A DNA stretch of 64,000 bases from Rotaria socialis (taxonomy: Eukaryota > Rotifera > Eurotatoria > Philodinida > Philodinidae), in the NCBI GenBank assembly GCA_905331475.1, contig CAJNYU010003647.1, forward strand, positions 1-64,000. The letters are read 5' to 3'. Within the stretch, counting starts at the first letter, position 1; each line of letters begins with the position of its first letter. Both the position numbers and the translations under genes were made by a program. A model generated the notes under the pieces. The model did not search any database. It worked only from the letters and a program-made list of their open reading frames with translations, and was not told the DNA's origin. This document shows positions 23,614 to 36,379 of the stretch, piece after piece.

Positions 23614-23760
23614 TTAAATATCTATCTATGACACGCCTATTATTTCAAATCTTTATGAAAAGTCTCCGTGAGACGTGTGGTTCTAATCAGTTTTGCATAT
23701 ATTTTTTTCTCGGTTTTCTAATCAATTGAACATGTTATTTTCGTTTTCGTATGCTTAATT

Positions 23761-25045
23761 CTAAAAATACAAAAAAAAGTAACGATTTAAATATTTGTGG
23801 TTTGGTGTTATTTCACCGTAATTTGCACATTGAATACCGCTTTGATCTGAAAAGAACTTTAGAGGACAAAGAAGCGAGTGTAGCAACTTACAAGCTTGAA
23901 TACGTGATGTTAATTCTTTTTCGAATTCATCGGTGAGTTTTTTTTCATAAGCTATTTCTTCTTTGATTCCCTCAATATCTAAATAGACGATAGATGTTTA
24001 CAATAAAGAAAAACTAAGAATTGAGAAGTATTTACAAAATTGTAATTGAGTGATTGTTAAGGTTTTAGGATCGACAGAGCCAAACGATCCTTCAAGAGAT
24101 GCAGAGATTAAGACGAGAAAGGTGATGGTTAACGGTAAATACCGTTATCAATAGAGTTGAAATTAGTTGTTCGAGTTTTAGTTTGTGAATGAATAGAATA
24201 GGTTTTTATTGCTAAATAAAAATATTGAATTTGAACTCGCCAGAAATATATTTTTTCGCTGTATAGTTTCAGTTACAATGAAACATCAGTTTAGATCTTT
24301 CTAAAGTTGAATCACGACCATGCTAATAAATTAATTCAACTAATAGAGAGATCTAATGATTTTTAAAATATCTTGAAAGATCATAGCAAAGTAAATCTCC
24401 ACATTTCGAGAGACGGACTTTCAAAAAGAGAATAATCTAACGTAACAACCAAGTTTATTTTTAAATCAGATCTACTATCGAGCTCGAAAATTTATCCGAA
24501 TAAACTTACTTTCCTGTGCCAATAAGATGCCTTGCTTATCTAGAATAGAATCACATTTTTTAACACAACGCACACGAAAGCATTTCGAAGAACCTCTCAT
24601 ACATGTATCGATACGTGCACTTGAATTGTTTTGAATTCTTTCAAACTTATTTTTTTCTGCATTAATTACTAATAAAATAACAACGAATTGATATTGTATT
24701 TGACTATTTTCTTACATTGATCTATTTCTGTTTTATATTTATTGAGTTGTTCAATACTCAGTGATCTTGGATCCACAGAAAAAAAATCATCTAAAGAAAA
24801 AAATATTTTTGTTTTTCATAGTTTTTTTTTCCGCTGTATAAATATACCTCGTCCTTCTATTGGAATCGGAAATGATTTTGGTACTGAAAATCGAAATTTT
24901 CATTAAAGCGATAATCATAACTAAACAGTTGCTTACATGACGAAAGAGAATTTGAATTATTCATTGGATTTTCTGGGCGAATAAATCGAATATGAGATTG
25001 AACGGCAGGCAATAAAAGCATCGGTCCTGGTCGTAAAGGAAGCAT
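23761..25045 (-). CDS. Uncharacterised coiled-coil protein with a duplicated SVDP-L-I-QL module
   Basis: Seven exons (24937-25045, 24848-24883, 24716-24790, 24510-24668, 24036-24089, 23892-23978, 23761-23846) give 606 nt, 201 aa, in phase throughout. The protein contains two related blocks, each starting with SVDP, then Arg/Lys, Ser/Thr, Leu, Ser/Thr, Ile, x, Gln-Leu, and running into a charged helix. Block 1 is at about 54-90 and is followed by a Cys-rich basic stretch with five Cys. Block 2 is at about 129-170. The helices look coiled-coil forming. I do not recognise the family. It is transcribed divergently from the CCP110-like gene across only 95 bp. The last exon is the least certain part, because its C-terminus has no independent support. 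Confidence 0.55.
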
Positions 25046-25140
25046 AAAGATAAAACAAAAGATAGTAGAAGGAAAAAAGAGAAGAATTTCTTTGCTTAGT
25101 AACGAAAAAACAGTAAGAAATTATTGTCTACTTTTTTCAG
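25046..25140. promoter_or_regulatory. Short divergent intergenic region (95 bp) with an AG acceptor at the CCP110 start
   Basis: The two start codons are 95 bp apart and point away from each other, so a bidirectional promoter is implied. Immediately before the plus-strand ATG is TGTCTACTTTTTTCAG, a textbook 3' splice acceptor. This means either an upstream non-coding exon or spliced-leader trans-splicing directly onto the start codon. Confidence 0.45.
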
Positions 25141-27073
25141 ATGGAACATTTTATTCAAAAACTTGATACTCTACTTGATAATGATCCATTTAGTGACATT
25201 GCTTGGGGTTCATTATCACCGAATGATTGTGAAGTAAGTCACTTATATCTAAGTGAGTTCTTACTTACGAAGAACCGTCTCTTTTTTTTTCTATTTATAG
25301 TTATTAGAAAAATATCGTGTAAAATATATTGAAGAACGAAAACGAATACGAGAAGAAAGAAAAATAAAAACTGTAAATTAAATTTCATTTGATTATCTTT
25401 TTAAATTTTCGGTTTTCTAGTTTCCAGAAATAATGGACGATCTTCTTCAAGAATTATCAAACAAACCTGATATTTCATCATTCTATCGTACACTGGAAGA
25501 TCCACTATTAATAACAGTAAATAAAAAAAAACTAATCTTTTGTCAGTCGTGAAATTCTTTTTCTTGAATCAAGAATTCCATCAATAAAGATGTTCATACA
25601 ATCGAATTGGACACTTCCGATGATGAGCAAGATGATCTCGAACATTGTACAACATGGATAGATCCAAGCAAAAGTATTGGTAGATCTGCTCCTAATGATG
25701 AACTTAAAACGTCAACTTATGAAATGTATCCACTCTCAAAATCTCCATCCGTCCCGCAACCATCACGAAAAACTCAACGTTACACAGATCAATCTCGTAG
25801 GAATACTTATACGCTCCAGAACTCATCATCATCATCATCAAATGACGATGACGATCATCATGATGAAAAACAATTAGTTAATAGAAAACAGGAATATGTT
25901 CGTCTTAATAGTCAAGGATTTGATCCGCCACAACAAGAGAATCCTTTTAACAACATAACTGATGCGCGATCAACATTTTCTATTCCACGAAAACGCTTTC
26001 GATTTACGCGACAAGTAAAAAAAAGGAAATAGAAATATATTCGTATTGTCATGCGAACATTTTATTTTCAGGAAGCTCAAAATATCCTGTATAGAAAACT
26101 GGGAGCTTTTATCAAAGGACATCTTACAAGACAATTATTTCGTACTGAACATGTGAAAAGATTAATTCAAACGTTACATGTAACTTTTTTTTTCTACGGC
26201 CAATATAATTATTTATCGTTTTTTTTTTTGAAAAAAATAAGGACACAAGAAAATTTGCTGTAGATTTTCAAACACAATGTTTACAAACAAAAACTAAATT
26301 GGATCCAGATGATATTAATATAATCGATCAATTAATCAAACAAGTAGAATAAATTCTAAAAAGTCTATAGATAAAAAGCATAAAAGTAATTTTTTCTTTC
26401 TAGGTTGAATCGGTACTAGATGAATTTCAAGCAATATTTACACGATATTTACCTAATCGTCAAATATTAATGATTGTTCGCCATGAACAAGCAGAAAAAA
26501 TGAGAACTATGAGAGTTAGTGTTATTATGGAAATTGTTAAAGCATTACATTTTTTATCTTATTTAGATAAATCAAAGAGTGCCAAAAGACTTTTCTATAG
26601 AACGACCAGTTATTGATCCTGCGCCACTCAAAGTTATAAAAAAAGATCCTGTACAACGACAACCAGAATATCGGTTTGCTGATCTAAAAATTAATTTTGT
26701 TTTCTAAATGTTGCTCTTTCTTTTTTTTTCTTTGTTAATTTAAGGCGACCAGAAAATATTCGTCGTCACGTTTCAGCAGTACCTAGTCGTCCTGTTCAAT
26801 CGACTATAAATGCTCAAACCCGTCCATTAAAAAAAGCCGTATCGTTACAAAGAAAAGCTCGTCCATTAAATTCAAAGAACAATGATTCCACATCAAGTAA
26901 ATGACTGATCGCTCTTTTTTCATCGCTTTTCATTCTTTTTCTTTTTTAATTTAGACCCTCCACGTTCATCATCCACTAATAACTCTAATAATAATAATAC
27001 TAATAATAATGTATTTCGCCCTCCACTACGCCTTGCGCCAGCCAGTCCTTTGTTCAGAAATCGTTTAAAATAA
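25141..27073 (+). CDS. CCP110: CCP110-like centriolar coiled-coil protein
   Basis: Ten exons (25141-25233, 25301-25372, 25421-25516, 25574-26014, 26072-26179, 26242-26343, 26404-26514, 26567-26673, 26745-26896, 26955-27073) join in phase to 466 aa. The C-terminal half matches the conserved region of CCP110/CP110, which caps centrioles and restrains ciliogenesis. It has the IKGHLTRQL.RTE helix at about 248-258, then DTR..A..FQ in exon 6 and an aspartate/arginine-rich helix with IVRHEQAEKMRTMR in exon 7. The rest is Ser/Pro/Asn-rich and probably disordered, including an Asp-rich/His stretch in exon 4. Vertebrate CCP110 is about twice as long, so this is a compact version. Family assignment rests on the C-terminal block as I know it. 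Confidence 0.75.
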
Positions 27074-28044
27074 ATGTATGTCAAACAGACAATTTGATGC
27101 TAGATGCGTACAATATTTGCTCTTAATAACAACAAACTGCCGTTGTATGTATATACACATGGATGTGCATGTTCGTTGCATATCATTCCGAAAAGAAGGC
27201 ATGCACGATTGCCGTTTCACTCATCGCATCATAATTAACTGTTCGCGATGGCATCAGCTAGATTTATTCAAACTAGCACAATGTTTTCTAGCAAAAAAAG
27301 GAAACAAAGCCCATCAGCACTCAACATCGTGACTGCTAAGAGAAAAAAAGAGCAAAGTTATATGCACAATGAATTTTGCATTTATTATATGTCCTAGAAA
27401 AAAAGGTCGATAAGAACAAATGACACTACTTCCCACATGATATGATTGAGCCTTTTCATCCTTGATACATACATATGAATACTGCTTGTTGGTCATAAAG
27501 CAACAAAGTCACTCAATTCATGTTAAGAAGCATGGACTGAATTGAAACTATATAATGACGTAATCGAAAATGACAAATCTCAAATTAAGTTGATGTTAGT
27601 AGAAAATTTAAACGATCAAATTTCACGCACAATGCAAGGTTTAAAAATGTTTATATGTATGAAATTCAAAGGTCAACGCATCATGTTATCAGCACATATA
27701 TAGAATGGAGAAAAAAGAAGTTGACTACTGTTCATGGTTCTAGAATCTATAATAATTGATGCAAACTAGTGAACCGTTAATTTCCTTTTCATACCTTTTT
27801 TTATAGGCGCAAAAAGACATCAATTTGAAAAAGGTGTCACAAGTTTTGTTTCCTCAATAACTTCAATGTTTGAAAAATGACTAAAGTAAAAAGACATCTG
27901 CTCAGGTTCATAATCAATCATATTCTACTTTAAGTGAATATCGTTGTTATTTTATTAATCTTTTTTTTATGCATTCATCTAGTGAGTAATGCCATTAGCC
28001 AAAAGTTTATTTTCTCTTTACAAATACATCAAGCAAAAGCGCAC

Positions 28045-28075
<31 letters not shown>

Positions 28076-28806
28076 CGAAGAGATGAGAAAGAAAGAGAGA
28101 GAGAGAGAACGAACAAGTTTCTCTGCTTGTCATAATCATCTTTTTTCTTCTGCTTCTTCTTCTTCTTCTTCGTTCGCTTTTCATTCATTCATTCATATAT
28201 ACGTGCATGTACTCAATCATTTATTCTATTTAGTGTAAGAAAAAACGATTAATAATGCAACAATTAGTTAAAAGGTAGTTTATTGATGTCGAATTTTTTT
28301 TAAACAATGTTTATTATTATTACTATTATTTAATTAAATGATGAGCTTAACAATAAACTATTTTTTTGGTAAGTTTTTGCTTCATTATTTTGTTTCTCCC
28401 TAGTTCATATATTTCAATAGATAAGATAATATATGAGTCTATCGATGTCTACAGTGATAATGAAGGCTCTTACTTTTCGACACTTCTTTATTCTTCCTGT
28501 GATAACTAGACATCTGTACAATTCATCATTGTCACTGTTAGTGAGAAGATGAGCAACAAACTAATTGTGATAGATGACTATATCGTCTTTGTTATGCTGT
28601 CACACATAGGTTCGAACTTAATTAATCCATATTATTTTGAGAAGAGAATAGAGTTGAGTTCAGTACATATTGTATTCTCCTCATACAAAAGGTTAATTCT
28701 ATGTGAACAAAAAAAACAGAATATACGTATAATGCCACGAATATTTTGTTTGTACGACTGACCCTTCGTTTACACAGAGTCTTGTCATCATTAGCCATTA
28801 TATGCA
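27074..28806. other. Intergenic DNA with simple repeats
   Basis: No gene is recognised. (GA)n with interruptions at about 28048-28112, (CTT)n at about 28145-28172 and CATT repeats at about 28183-28196 mark it as low-complexity flanking DNA. It may contain the promoter of the Ig-domain gene. Confidence 0.5.
28048..28172. repeat. (GA)n and (CTT)n microsatellites
   Basis: A purine run of about 27 bases of GA, then GAGCGA/GAAAGA variants, followed within 40 bp by an uninterrupted CTTCTTCTT pyrimidine run. Confidence 0.9.
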
Positions 28807-29796
28807 ATGCTGAGGAGAATCACTAAACGTGAGCGGATCAACTTTATCTCTTTTATCCTATTGTTTATTCTCTATGTTTTAGCTGCTCAACTAATGATAA
28901 TGATTCATGGACTGATAGCAGTTGTTATTTCGAATAAATTTCCTCAAATTTTAACTCAATCATATAATCAAACATTGAACATATCTGATACAGCTATTTT
29001 AACATGTCATGTAGAAAATCTAGGCTATCATCATGTAACGTGGCTTAAATATGATCCCACAACAACAACATATTTGCCTTTGACTGTCAGTGAACATGTA
29101 TTTATTTCTGATACACGTTATTTTGTTTCGTCATATTCAACATCATCAGATAGTTCATATTGGAATTTAGAAATATCGAACTTAAAATTATCCGATGAAG
29201 GTATATATGAATGTAAAATATCGAATCGTCGTGCGAGTGCATCAATACAAATTAATCTACAAGTACAAATACCAATGACAATAAAACCTTCACGGCTATA
29301 TGTTGAACCGGGTTCATCAGTTGAATTAGATTGTATAATTTATAATATAAATACATCATCAATAACGTGGCATTTTTCGAGTTTAAATCATACACATAAA
29401 TTAAATATCTATCATTATGATATTTATGAAAAATTTTATAATGATAAAAATACTTCGAAATCACAATTGATTATACGTCATGCACAACCCTATCATTCAG
29501 GTTTATGGACATGTACCTATAAACGACAACGCAGAAGTGCCAAAATTTTTGTTCAAAAAGGTTCGTTGAGAAAAAACAGATCCTAGTTAGAATGTCAAGA
29601 CACATTCATTCACTCTGTGTCATTAAAACATCAAGGACATCCTTAACAATTCTTTTGTCTCTTTCTAGGAGCACTTCAGCATCATCAACAGCAACGCCTT
29701 ATCTCAAATAATCGTTCTTCTTCTTCTATTCAATGTACCATGAGTTTGATTTTATTTGCACTTCTTGTTGGTCATCATATGACTCATAGAATATGA
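28807..29796 (+). CDS. Two-Ig-domain cell-surface protein (zig-8/DPR-like), probable lipid-anchored
   Basis: Two exons (28807-29560, 29669-29796) give 882 nt, 293 aa. A hydrophobic N-terminal segment (about residues 14-41) suits a signal peptide or anchor. Ig domain 1 shows the TCHV...WLK...L.DEG.YECK pattern (about 55-135). Ig domain 2 shows LDCI...ITWHF...H.GLWTCTY (about 160-235), each with the canonical Cys pair and Trp. The spliced C-terminus ends in a short hydrophobic tail (FALLVGHH) after a polar stretch, as in GPI-anchored two-Ig proteins of the DPR/DIP/zig class that act in neuronal recognition. If exon 1 is not spliced, the frame stops 8 residues later and yields a tail-less, possibly secreted form. 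The exact subfamily is uncertain. Confidence 0.75.
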
Positions 29797-31006
29797 CACA
29801 CACACATATATACACATATTTCCCAATCATCAATGAACAGTATACAACAACAGTCAGATTAATCGACACATATGTGTATATTGGCGATGTATGCGCGCGT
29901 ATCTAACAAATCTTATTATGTGTGCTTTTCCTTTCATTCTTTTCTTTTCTTTGTTGTTTCTCTATAAAACGATCAATATCTAATAGACTTTTACGTGCGA
30001 TAACAATTAATGAAAGAAGTTGTCGAGACACGGGTCGCGTGTAGTTGTAGTCAATTATCGCTACAGGGTGCCTTTTTCTTATGTCTGAAGTAGAGAGAGA
30101 GAGAGAAAATATCAGGTAAAATAGATTCCTAAATACAAATACTCATTTATCTTAATTAAACAAAGAGAAGTACTTTAATAAACAAAGATTTGTTTTAATT
30201 GAATTGTTGAGTCATATTCAAGAGTCTGGTCTCATTTTATTGTTGATGATGTAACCCGCACGTCTTTATTGTCATGTAAATTCACCCATCGATTTGTGAG
30301 ATTTAAATCTGTATTTGCACAGATGTACGAATGTACGATGCGTGTCAATTTTGTATTCAAATGTATATCGAAGTAATAGAATGGATAGATAACAATGTCA
30401 ATAGAGAAAGGAAAACTAATGTTAAAATGGGATTTAATTTCCAGATGTTTCAAAGATTCTGTTTCACTATATTTATCTTTCGGATAAGAAAAATTCGTTG
30501 TCGAATGTTTCTATCGGGTAACGCATCTATTCTTTTCTATGATTGCTGAAACGAGTTTGAAATCATACGAATTTTCTTTTGTAGCAATTAATGTAATTTA
30601 TGTTTGGTATGTATTTATATGTATTATTACAATACAATAATTGAATCAGATAAAAGTCTTCGTTCGTGGCCAATGATCAGCCGTCAGAGTGATACTTAAA
30701 ATGGGACAATTTACTTTTGTTTTACTGAACGATCTTCTCATAAATTTAATGTATCTAAATAGAATGTTGTTGGTTTCTGTGAGTAGTAAAGCTGAATTTG
30801 TTGAGGATAAAGTTAACTTTAAAGAAAAAACATTGGTTACCATATATACCAGCATTTTCCCCTCGCAAGGCATAGATGATCCTGATATAATTTTAATGAA
30901 ATCGTCCCTTTTTGAAAAACGTCACTGTATGGTGTTGCGTTTGTTATTTAAACAAGCTAATGAAATAGTTCTCTGTAATTAATTTTAAATCAGCTGTTAG
31001 AAAGCT
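29797..31006. other. Intergenic DNA, no gene seen
   Basis: Contains a short (GA)n run near 30092-30105 and several unrelated short frames, including a 97-codon frame at 30689-30982 that ends just before the next gene. I see no family resemblance or intron support. Confidence 0.45.
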
Positions 31007-32314
31007 ATGAATACTGACGAAGGAAGTAGATCGCCTATGGCGACAACAACAGATCTATCATCTGATGTTAATCGTGCCAATATCGAAGAATTACAAACGA
31101 GTTTTCTTGGTAAAACATCTGAATATATCAATGCTCGTTTAAATACTGTACTCGATGATCCGGTACTACTTCGTGTAGCGATTAGGTTTTTAAATTATGC
31201 TTATTATTTGATAAAAACGAAAATCTTCTCATGTGTTTTAAGACGATGCCGTCTTGATTGTGCAGAAGCTGAACGTCGTATCAATAAATTAAAAGAAGAT
31301 AATAAAGAATATGTATCTAAAAGTGAATATCTTTCTCTTCAACAAACACACGACGAACTTGTTAAGTCATCGGAACAATTAAAGCAAAATTTTCGTAATG
31401 CCAAAGTTGAATATAAGTATGTACTAAAAATAAAAATAAAAAAAATCGGCATTTTAATATTTAAACATTAGTGGATTGAAAGAAGCACTTGAATATTTAA
31501 TTAAAGATCGAGATAAATATTTTACATTGTGCGAAACTTATCGTGCTACTCTAACTCCTAGGTATATAAAATCAACGGACAGTTTGAAATTTAAAAAAAA
31601 TGAGTATCTTAGACCGAACTGGGAACGATGTGCGCCGATCATAGAAGGTGGATTAGAACATTGGAAGGAACTATCCATTGGCAAAACAAGTAATCAACTC
31701 GTAGATATTTTACTCAATGAAATTATTGGTGGCAATGATATTGTATACGAAAACATTTCTATTTTCTATTTTATTTTATTTTCATTGAATATGTGTAGTA
31801 TAATAATGTTGTAAATTTTATTGGTCTTGGCATTGATCCAACGGTACCGAAATTTCTTCAAACTACATCGAATATTCGTAATCGACATTTTATGCAACGA
31901 GATGTTTCTCTTTTAATTGAAGATATATGGAAACAAGTTCGTTTTTCTTGAACAAAAAATATATGATACATTTTATTTCTTGTAGAAAATTGAACATGAT
32001 TTAGAGCAACAGAATACGCTCGATGCTAAACCAAATTTTAAAATATCTCTTGTTGATTTTGTGCATATTTATTTCAAACGACGTTTTCCTGACGAAGAAC
32101 TTCTACAATTGGAATGGGGATACAATCTCGTAACGGGATGTCGACGATTTAAAACATCTTCTGATATTGGCATTTTTTGGAGTGTTCTTCTGGGACAAGT
32201 TAGCTTCATTTTTATGATCTACAAATTGAATTACTGTCAATATTTATTTAGGCAGACGAAGAGATTTATCATAAAAAACATCTTTTTTCCGACAATACAC
32301 AACAAGATTCTTAA
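31007..32314 (+). CDS. TSNAXIP1: TSNAXIP1-like protein (translin-associated factor X-interacting, N-terminal domain)
   Basis: Seven exons (31007-31185, 31243-31416, 31472-31561, 31613-31742, 31799-31936, 31986-32198, 32252-32314) give 987 nt, 328 aa. The order of features follows the TSNAXIP1 N-terminal domain: a coiled coil after residue 60, LTPRPNWERC, then GLGIDPTVPKFL, NRHFMQRDVSLLIEDIW, LEWGYNLVTGCRR and a final helix. Vertebrate relatives (about 700 aa, enriched in ciliated and germ cells) carry a long C-terminal coiled-coil part that is absent here. So this is either a short family member or a truncated copy. Introns 1 (57 nt) and 3 (51 nt) are multiples of three without stops, so unspliced RNA stays in frame. 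Confidence 0.75.
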
Positions 32315-33080
32315 AAGAATGCATTATTATAACGGCTCGAGATAGACTTGATATTAAAAGTGTATGACACAAAATGAAAATTATTATTAGAAATCTTTGA
32401 AGATCGTGAGTGAATGAATGCCAAAAACATAAATGATGCCCGTACTTACAGACACACTTACACCCTATAATTAGTTATATTCGACTACATTAAAAGTGGC
32501 TACTACTAATGAGAAAAATAAAATAATTGAGCTGAAAAAAGTGACTTAGGCGACATTTTCTTAGGCAAATTCACACGTACCATTTTGTTGCGAAGCTTGA
32601 CTTATTTGTTGCCAACAGACATTATCGTCTTTATGCCAATAGTCTTCTCCAAAAATTGGATTGACATTCATCCAGAATATTTTTAATGTTCGATTTGTAG
32701 TAAGAAAAGTGAGAATTGTTTGCGAACTTGATTCGGCTATTTGATTGCCAGTCATTCCGTTTCTTCCCTTCGTTGTGGATCAGAAGGAGCTGGATGACTT
32801 AAACATCCTACTGAGCCAGAAACCGGAGAAACAGTGAACCAAACGGTTTGCGTCAATTGGATTGGAATGAGTTGCATTTGGAGTATGAAGATTTATGAGA
32901 CCAATTGTGATGGCTTCTTTGCCTATGCATTTGTTGCTCCGGCTCTTTCTCAAGCTCGTTATTGCACTATATAATTTTTGTTGTCAAAATAAACAGACAA
33001 CAGTTAAAATCATAACAGATCGTGAACACAATTTGATCTTTTTTATGCCATTAATTTGATACTATCTTTATCGGGCCAAC

Positions 33081-33099
33081 CAGGGTGTGGGTGTGAGGT
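33081..33099 (+). repeat. Interstitial telomere-like tract
   Basis: CAGGGTGTGGGTGTGAGGTG. It closely resembles the CAGGGTGCGGGTGTGAGGT run in the centre of the MITE at 20006-20457, so both may come from one repeat family. Confidence 0.55.
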
Positions 33100-33499
33100 G
33101 TATAGGTGCTCGTGTGAGCGTGGATTTGTGCCAAAAAATGAACCGTATTCAAAAATCAACTTTCACTCTCGAAAATACGAAATAAAAGCACGGATATTTC
33201 TTCTCTTCATGGATAGTTAGATGCATGATAAAAAATTCAGTACGGTTAGGTAGGCCTCAATTTTTCAGGATATATTTTTTCACATGACTTATTTGATGAA
33301 AATACATGAACTTTTGATAGCTGAGAAAATTTCATTATTGTTGCCCATTTCAGTGCAATTGAGAAGTTAATTTTGAATAACAGATTTCTGTGATACTTCT
33401 AAATGCGCTTATGAGCGTTTCTTTTTTACATCCTACACGGAATACCCTAAATTTTTTTTTGTTTTATTTTCATTACCTAATTTAATATAACCCTGTTGC

Positions 33500-34080
33500 A
33501 GCTTTTATATTATCTAATAAACAACGATGTGCTTGTGTTTCTATTTCATCTAAATCATGCGGAATACTTCAACTGCCCAGATCAAACGTCCGTAATCAAG
33601 AGTATCAACTATATACATTTGTGATCATATTGTTTATAAGATTGAATTCCAGCACGACGATAATCATCTCCACCAAAGTTTGCAATTACACATTCACCTA
33701 TTATTTTTGCATTCATTAAAATGCTCCACTCGGCGCCGCTGACAATAGTGCATCAAGTTTAAATTTATGGTAAGCAGAAACTTAGGATACATTGTAGACT
33801 AAAAATTCCATAATAGTGTTGATAAGCATTTGCAGGCATGCGTGTGCCTTGCAGGAGTATAAAAGGAAAAAGGAAATAAAGAAGAAAGGAGAAGAGATAG
33901 AAAAAAGAAATGTTCCTTGATATGTGATCATTTCGATTCTAATTCTAATTGTTTTCTTTCTTGGTAGTTTTATTTTATTCTCCAATTGACTGATTGAGGA
34001 GCTGGAGGCAACTCTTGAATAAATGCTTTACGGCCTTCATAGTTTTGTACGTTAAATGCATGGCATGATTGACGCTGAAG
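33500..34080 (-). pseudogene. Decayed unidentified gene fragments
   Basis: Short blocks in different minus-strand frames read like conserved protein, for example NYEGRKAFIQELPPAP (about 34005-34052), CVIANFGGDDYRRAGIQSYK (about 33634-33693) and DTLDYGRLIWAVEVFR (about 33561-33608). They are interrupted by stops and lack splice sites to join them. I do not recognise the parent family. Confidence 0.35.
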
Positions 34081-36141
34081 TTGTATTTTAATGGTTTAGA
34101 TGTGGTTGTGTTCTCCTTAATCTATTAGCCATCATTATCAACAGTACGTAGCCGACACAAGATTCACCTATTTTCATAATTAGAATATTGTTCATTATGT
34201 TCAACAATATTATCGATTAATTAAAATTAAAATCGTAATCGAATGTGAACATATGACTCGGCTTATTCAACATACGTTAAGAATGTTCCACGTTTTTTTT
34301 GCCGAAGTTACTGATGAACAAAAAATACAAACATTAGAAGCTTAAGTTTTGAAAAACAAATTAAAATTAAACTCATTTTATTTTATCGTTTGCTCTATTT
34401 TTTATTAGTAGTGTAAAATTAATTTAACATAAATAAAACTTAATTTGTTGATATTCATTAAATTATGACATTATTTCTTTCTTACCTTTAGGATTTTTGG
34501 CGAGCCTGCCTGTATTCATCTTTAGTATTCTGTTGAGCCTTCTTAATTCTGTGGACTAAATAATGATGATAAATAAATTAACATTCTTTCTTTCAACATA
34601 TGCATACATTGTCCTTACTCGAGTGAAGAACATACGACAGGAAACTAAAGGATCCGCGAAATTCCTGTTGATTTCCGTCATTTTCTAACCCCTTAAACAA
34701 TTTCCGGATCTGGTTACCGTTTATGGTACGTTTCCGGATAAGGATATGCCAATTCCTTACGATAAAGGGATACGAGTCGGATCCTGCCGTTTTCATTACT
34801 AATATTCCATTAGTATTGGCAAATGGCTTATGCTATTTATAGCGTCCAAAGTGTAGCACCACACGCTCGAGACGAGAGCCTGTATTCGATATGACCTGAC
34901 GTGTGACTGTAAGCACAGAGAAATGAACATTTTAGCGAAACTAATTATTTGACTCAGATAGAAAATAAAGAGTATTCTTCAAATGTTACTACATCTATTT
35001 GTGATTCATGTGCATACCACCCAGCTGCAAACGCGACAGAACCTTCAACGTATTTGGTTGTAGAAAGACTAAAAAAATCGACGTTATCCAGCAGTTCATT
35101 GAACTTTAGCCGCCTCTGATGAAACAAATGCTATTTGAACAGCAAACCAACTCAGTATCCCACACTTAACTAGCTACTACAACATATATCGAACAAGATC
35201 AACAAAGTTTTTCCAACTGACTCCCGCTCTCAGAAAACCTATCTGCAAAATCAACAAAAATTGTGCGTACCATTACTGTCATCCTTAAGAACGATGCTAA
35301 CGCTGATACAATTTTTTTGATCGTCTAAACATTTGATTTCATTGAATATTGTCTCAACGTATAAGCAATTCGCGTGCTTTCCTCTTTACTGATTATCAAT
35401 GAAACGATATCGAATATAATCGATCAAATGCTCATTTTCAGTCTCTTTGAGCAGGTGAAGTTTCTTCTAAGCAGTCATTCAGCTTGCCGCTTCGACAAAC
35501 ACCTAATGGCCTGGTCGTGATATGAATCATATCGATTCGACTAATAATCAACTCAGAATCGATTTAAGCATGTTGAACATCGAAATGATTCAAATGTTCA
35601 GTTTTAGTCTATTTAAGTAAGTGCAATTTCAGTTACAAATTAATTTCAATTATTTTTGAGAGTGTGGGTGTCGTGGGTGCAAGCATAGATGAACAATGAT
35701 TTAATCAACACCCAATAAGGGCACGGCAAAACCATCACTGAAGAAAAGTAATGTTCATATCGCCATCGTGACACTTCGTAGATTTTGAGCGATGACATCA
35801 AAATGAAGCATAAAACACTAGAGAATCGCATTTGAAGGACACGCAGCAGATGAAAACAAAATCAAAAGAGCGAAGGCCGATTAAGATTTATTGTTAAAAT
35901 GCGCCACAATAAATACCTAGGCATAACAGATTGGAATACTACTATTCTCTTACTAAGCAATTATTCAGTTCCAACAAGATTACGTGATCGTGTCATATTG
36001 AATCGAATAAAAAAGCAAGATGGATTGTATTTAATAGGATTAGGTACTTTATTGAGCATTCACGAATGCAATAATGTTCTAGTCAATATTAACCAAGCAA
36101 CACATGAACATATGTCAGAGAAGTACGATTCTCAAAGGCGC

Positions 36142-36194
36142 AAGGGTGTGGGTGATGGATACCATGGAGGAGTGCTCAAATGTGGGTGTGGATG
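36142..36194 (+). repeat. Two interstitial telomere-like tracts
   Basis: AAGGGTGTGGGTGATGG at 36142-36158 and TGTGGGTGTGGATG at 36181-36194, separated by about 25 bp. Another related tract, GTGTGGGTGTCGTGGGTG, lies at 35662-35679. Confidence 0.55.
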
Positions 36195-36230
36195 AAGGGT
36201 ATATATGTATTCATATGTCGCATATATCGG

Positions 36231-36288
36231 AAAGTTAAACTAAAACTAAATCTATTATTAGATTTAGTTTTAGTTTTAGTTTAACTTT
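36231..36288. repeat. Perfect-arm hairpin
   Basis: A 23-nt arm beginning AAAGTTAAACTAAAACTAAA (36231-36253) pairs with its complement in 36260-36288. The right arm carries one extra six-base AGTTTT unit, and the loop is six bases. Confidence 0.8.
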
Positions 36289-36347
36289 TTCTTTTCTCCA
36301 TTTATATTCATATGTTTGCAAGACTTGAGCTCAAGATGTGTCCATAG

Positions 36348-36379
36348 TTCTTGACTTTCTTGATCAAGAAAGTCAAGAA
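36348..36379. repeat. 32-bp perfect palindrome
   Basis: TTCTTGACTTTCTTGA followed directly by its exact complement, with no loop. A second short palindrome, CTTGAGCTCAAG, lies 13 bp upstream (36324-36335). Confidence 0.85.

Noticed and set aside
32561..32755. 64-codon min-strand frame first thought to be a leucine-rich repeat
   Set aside because: Only one loose LRR-like stretch and no repeat periodicity; left as an unidentified fragment.
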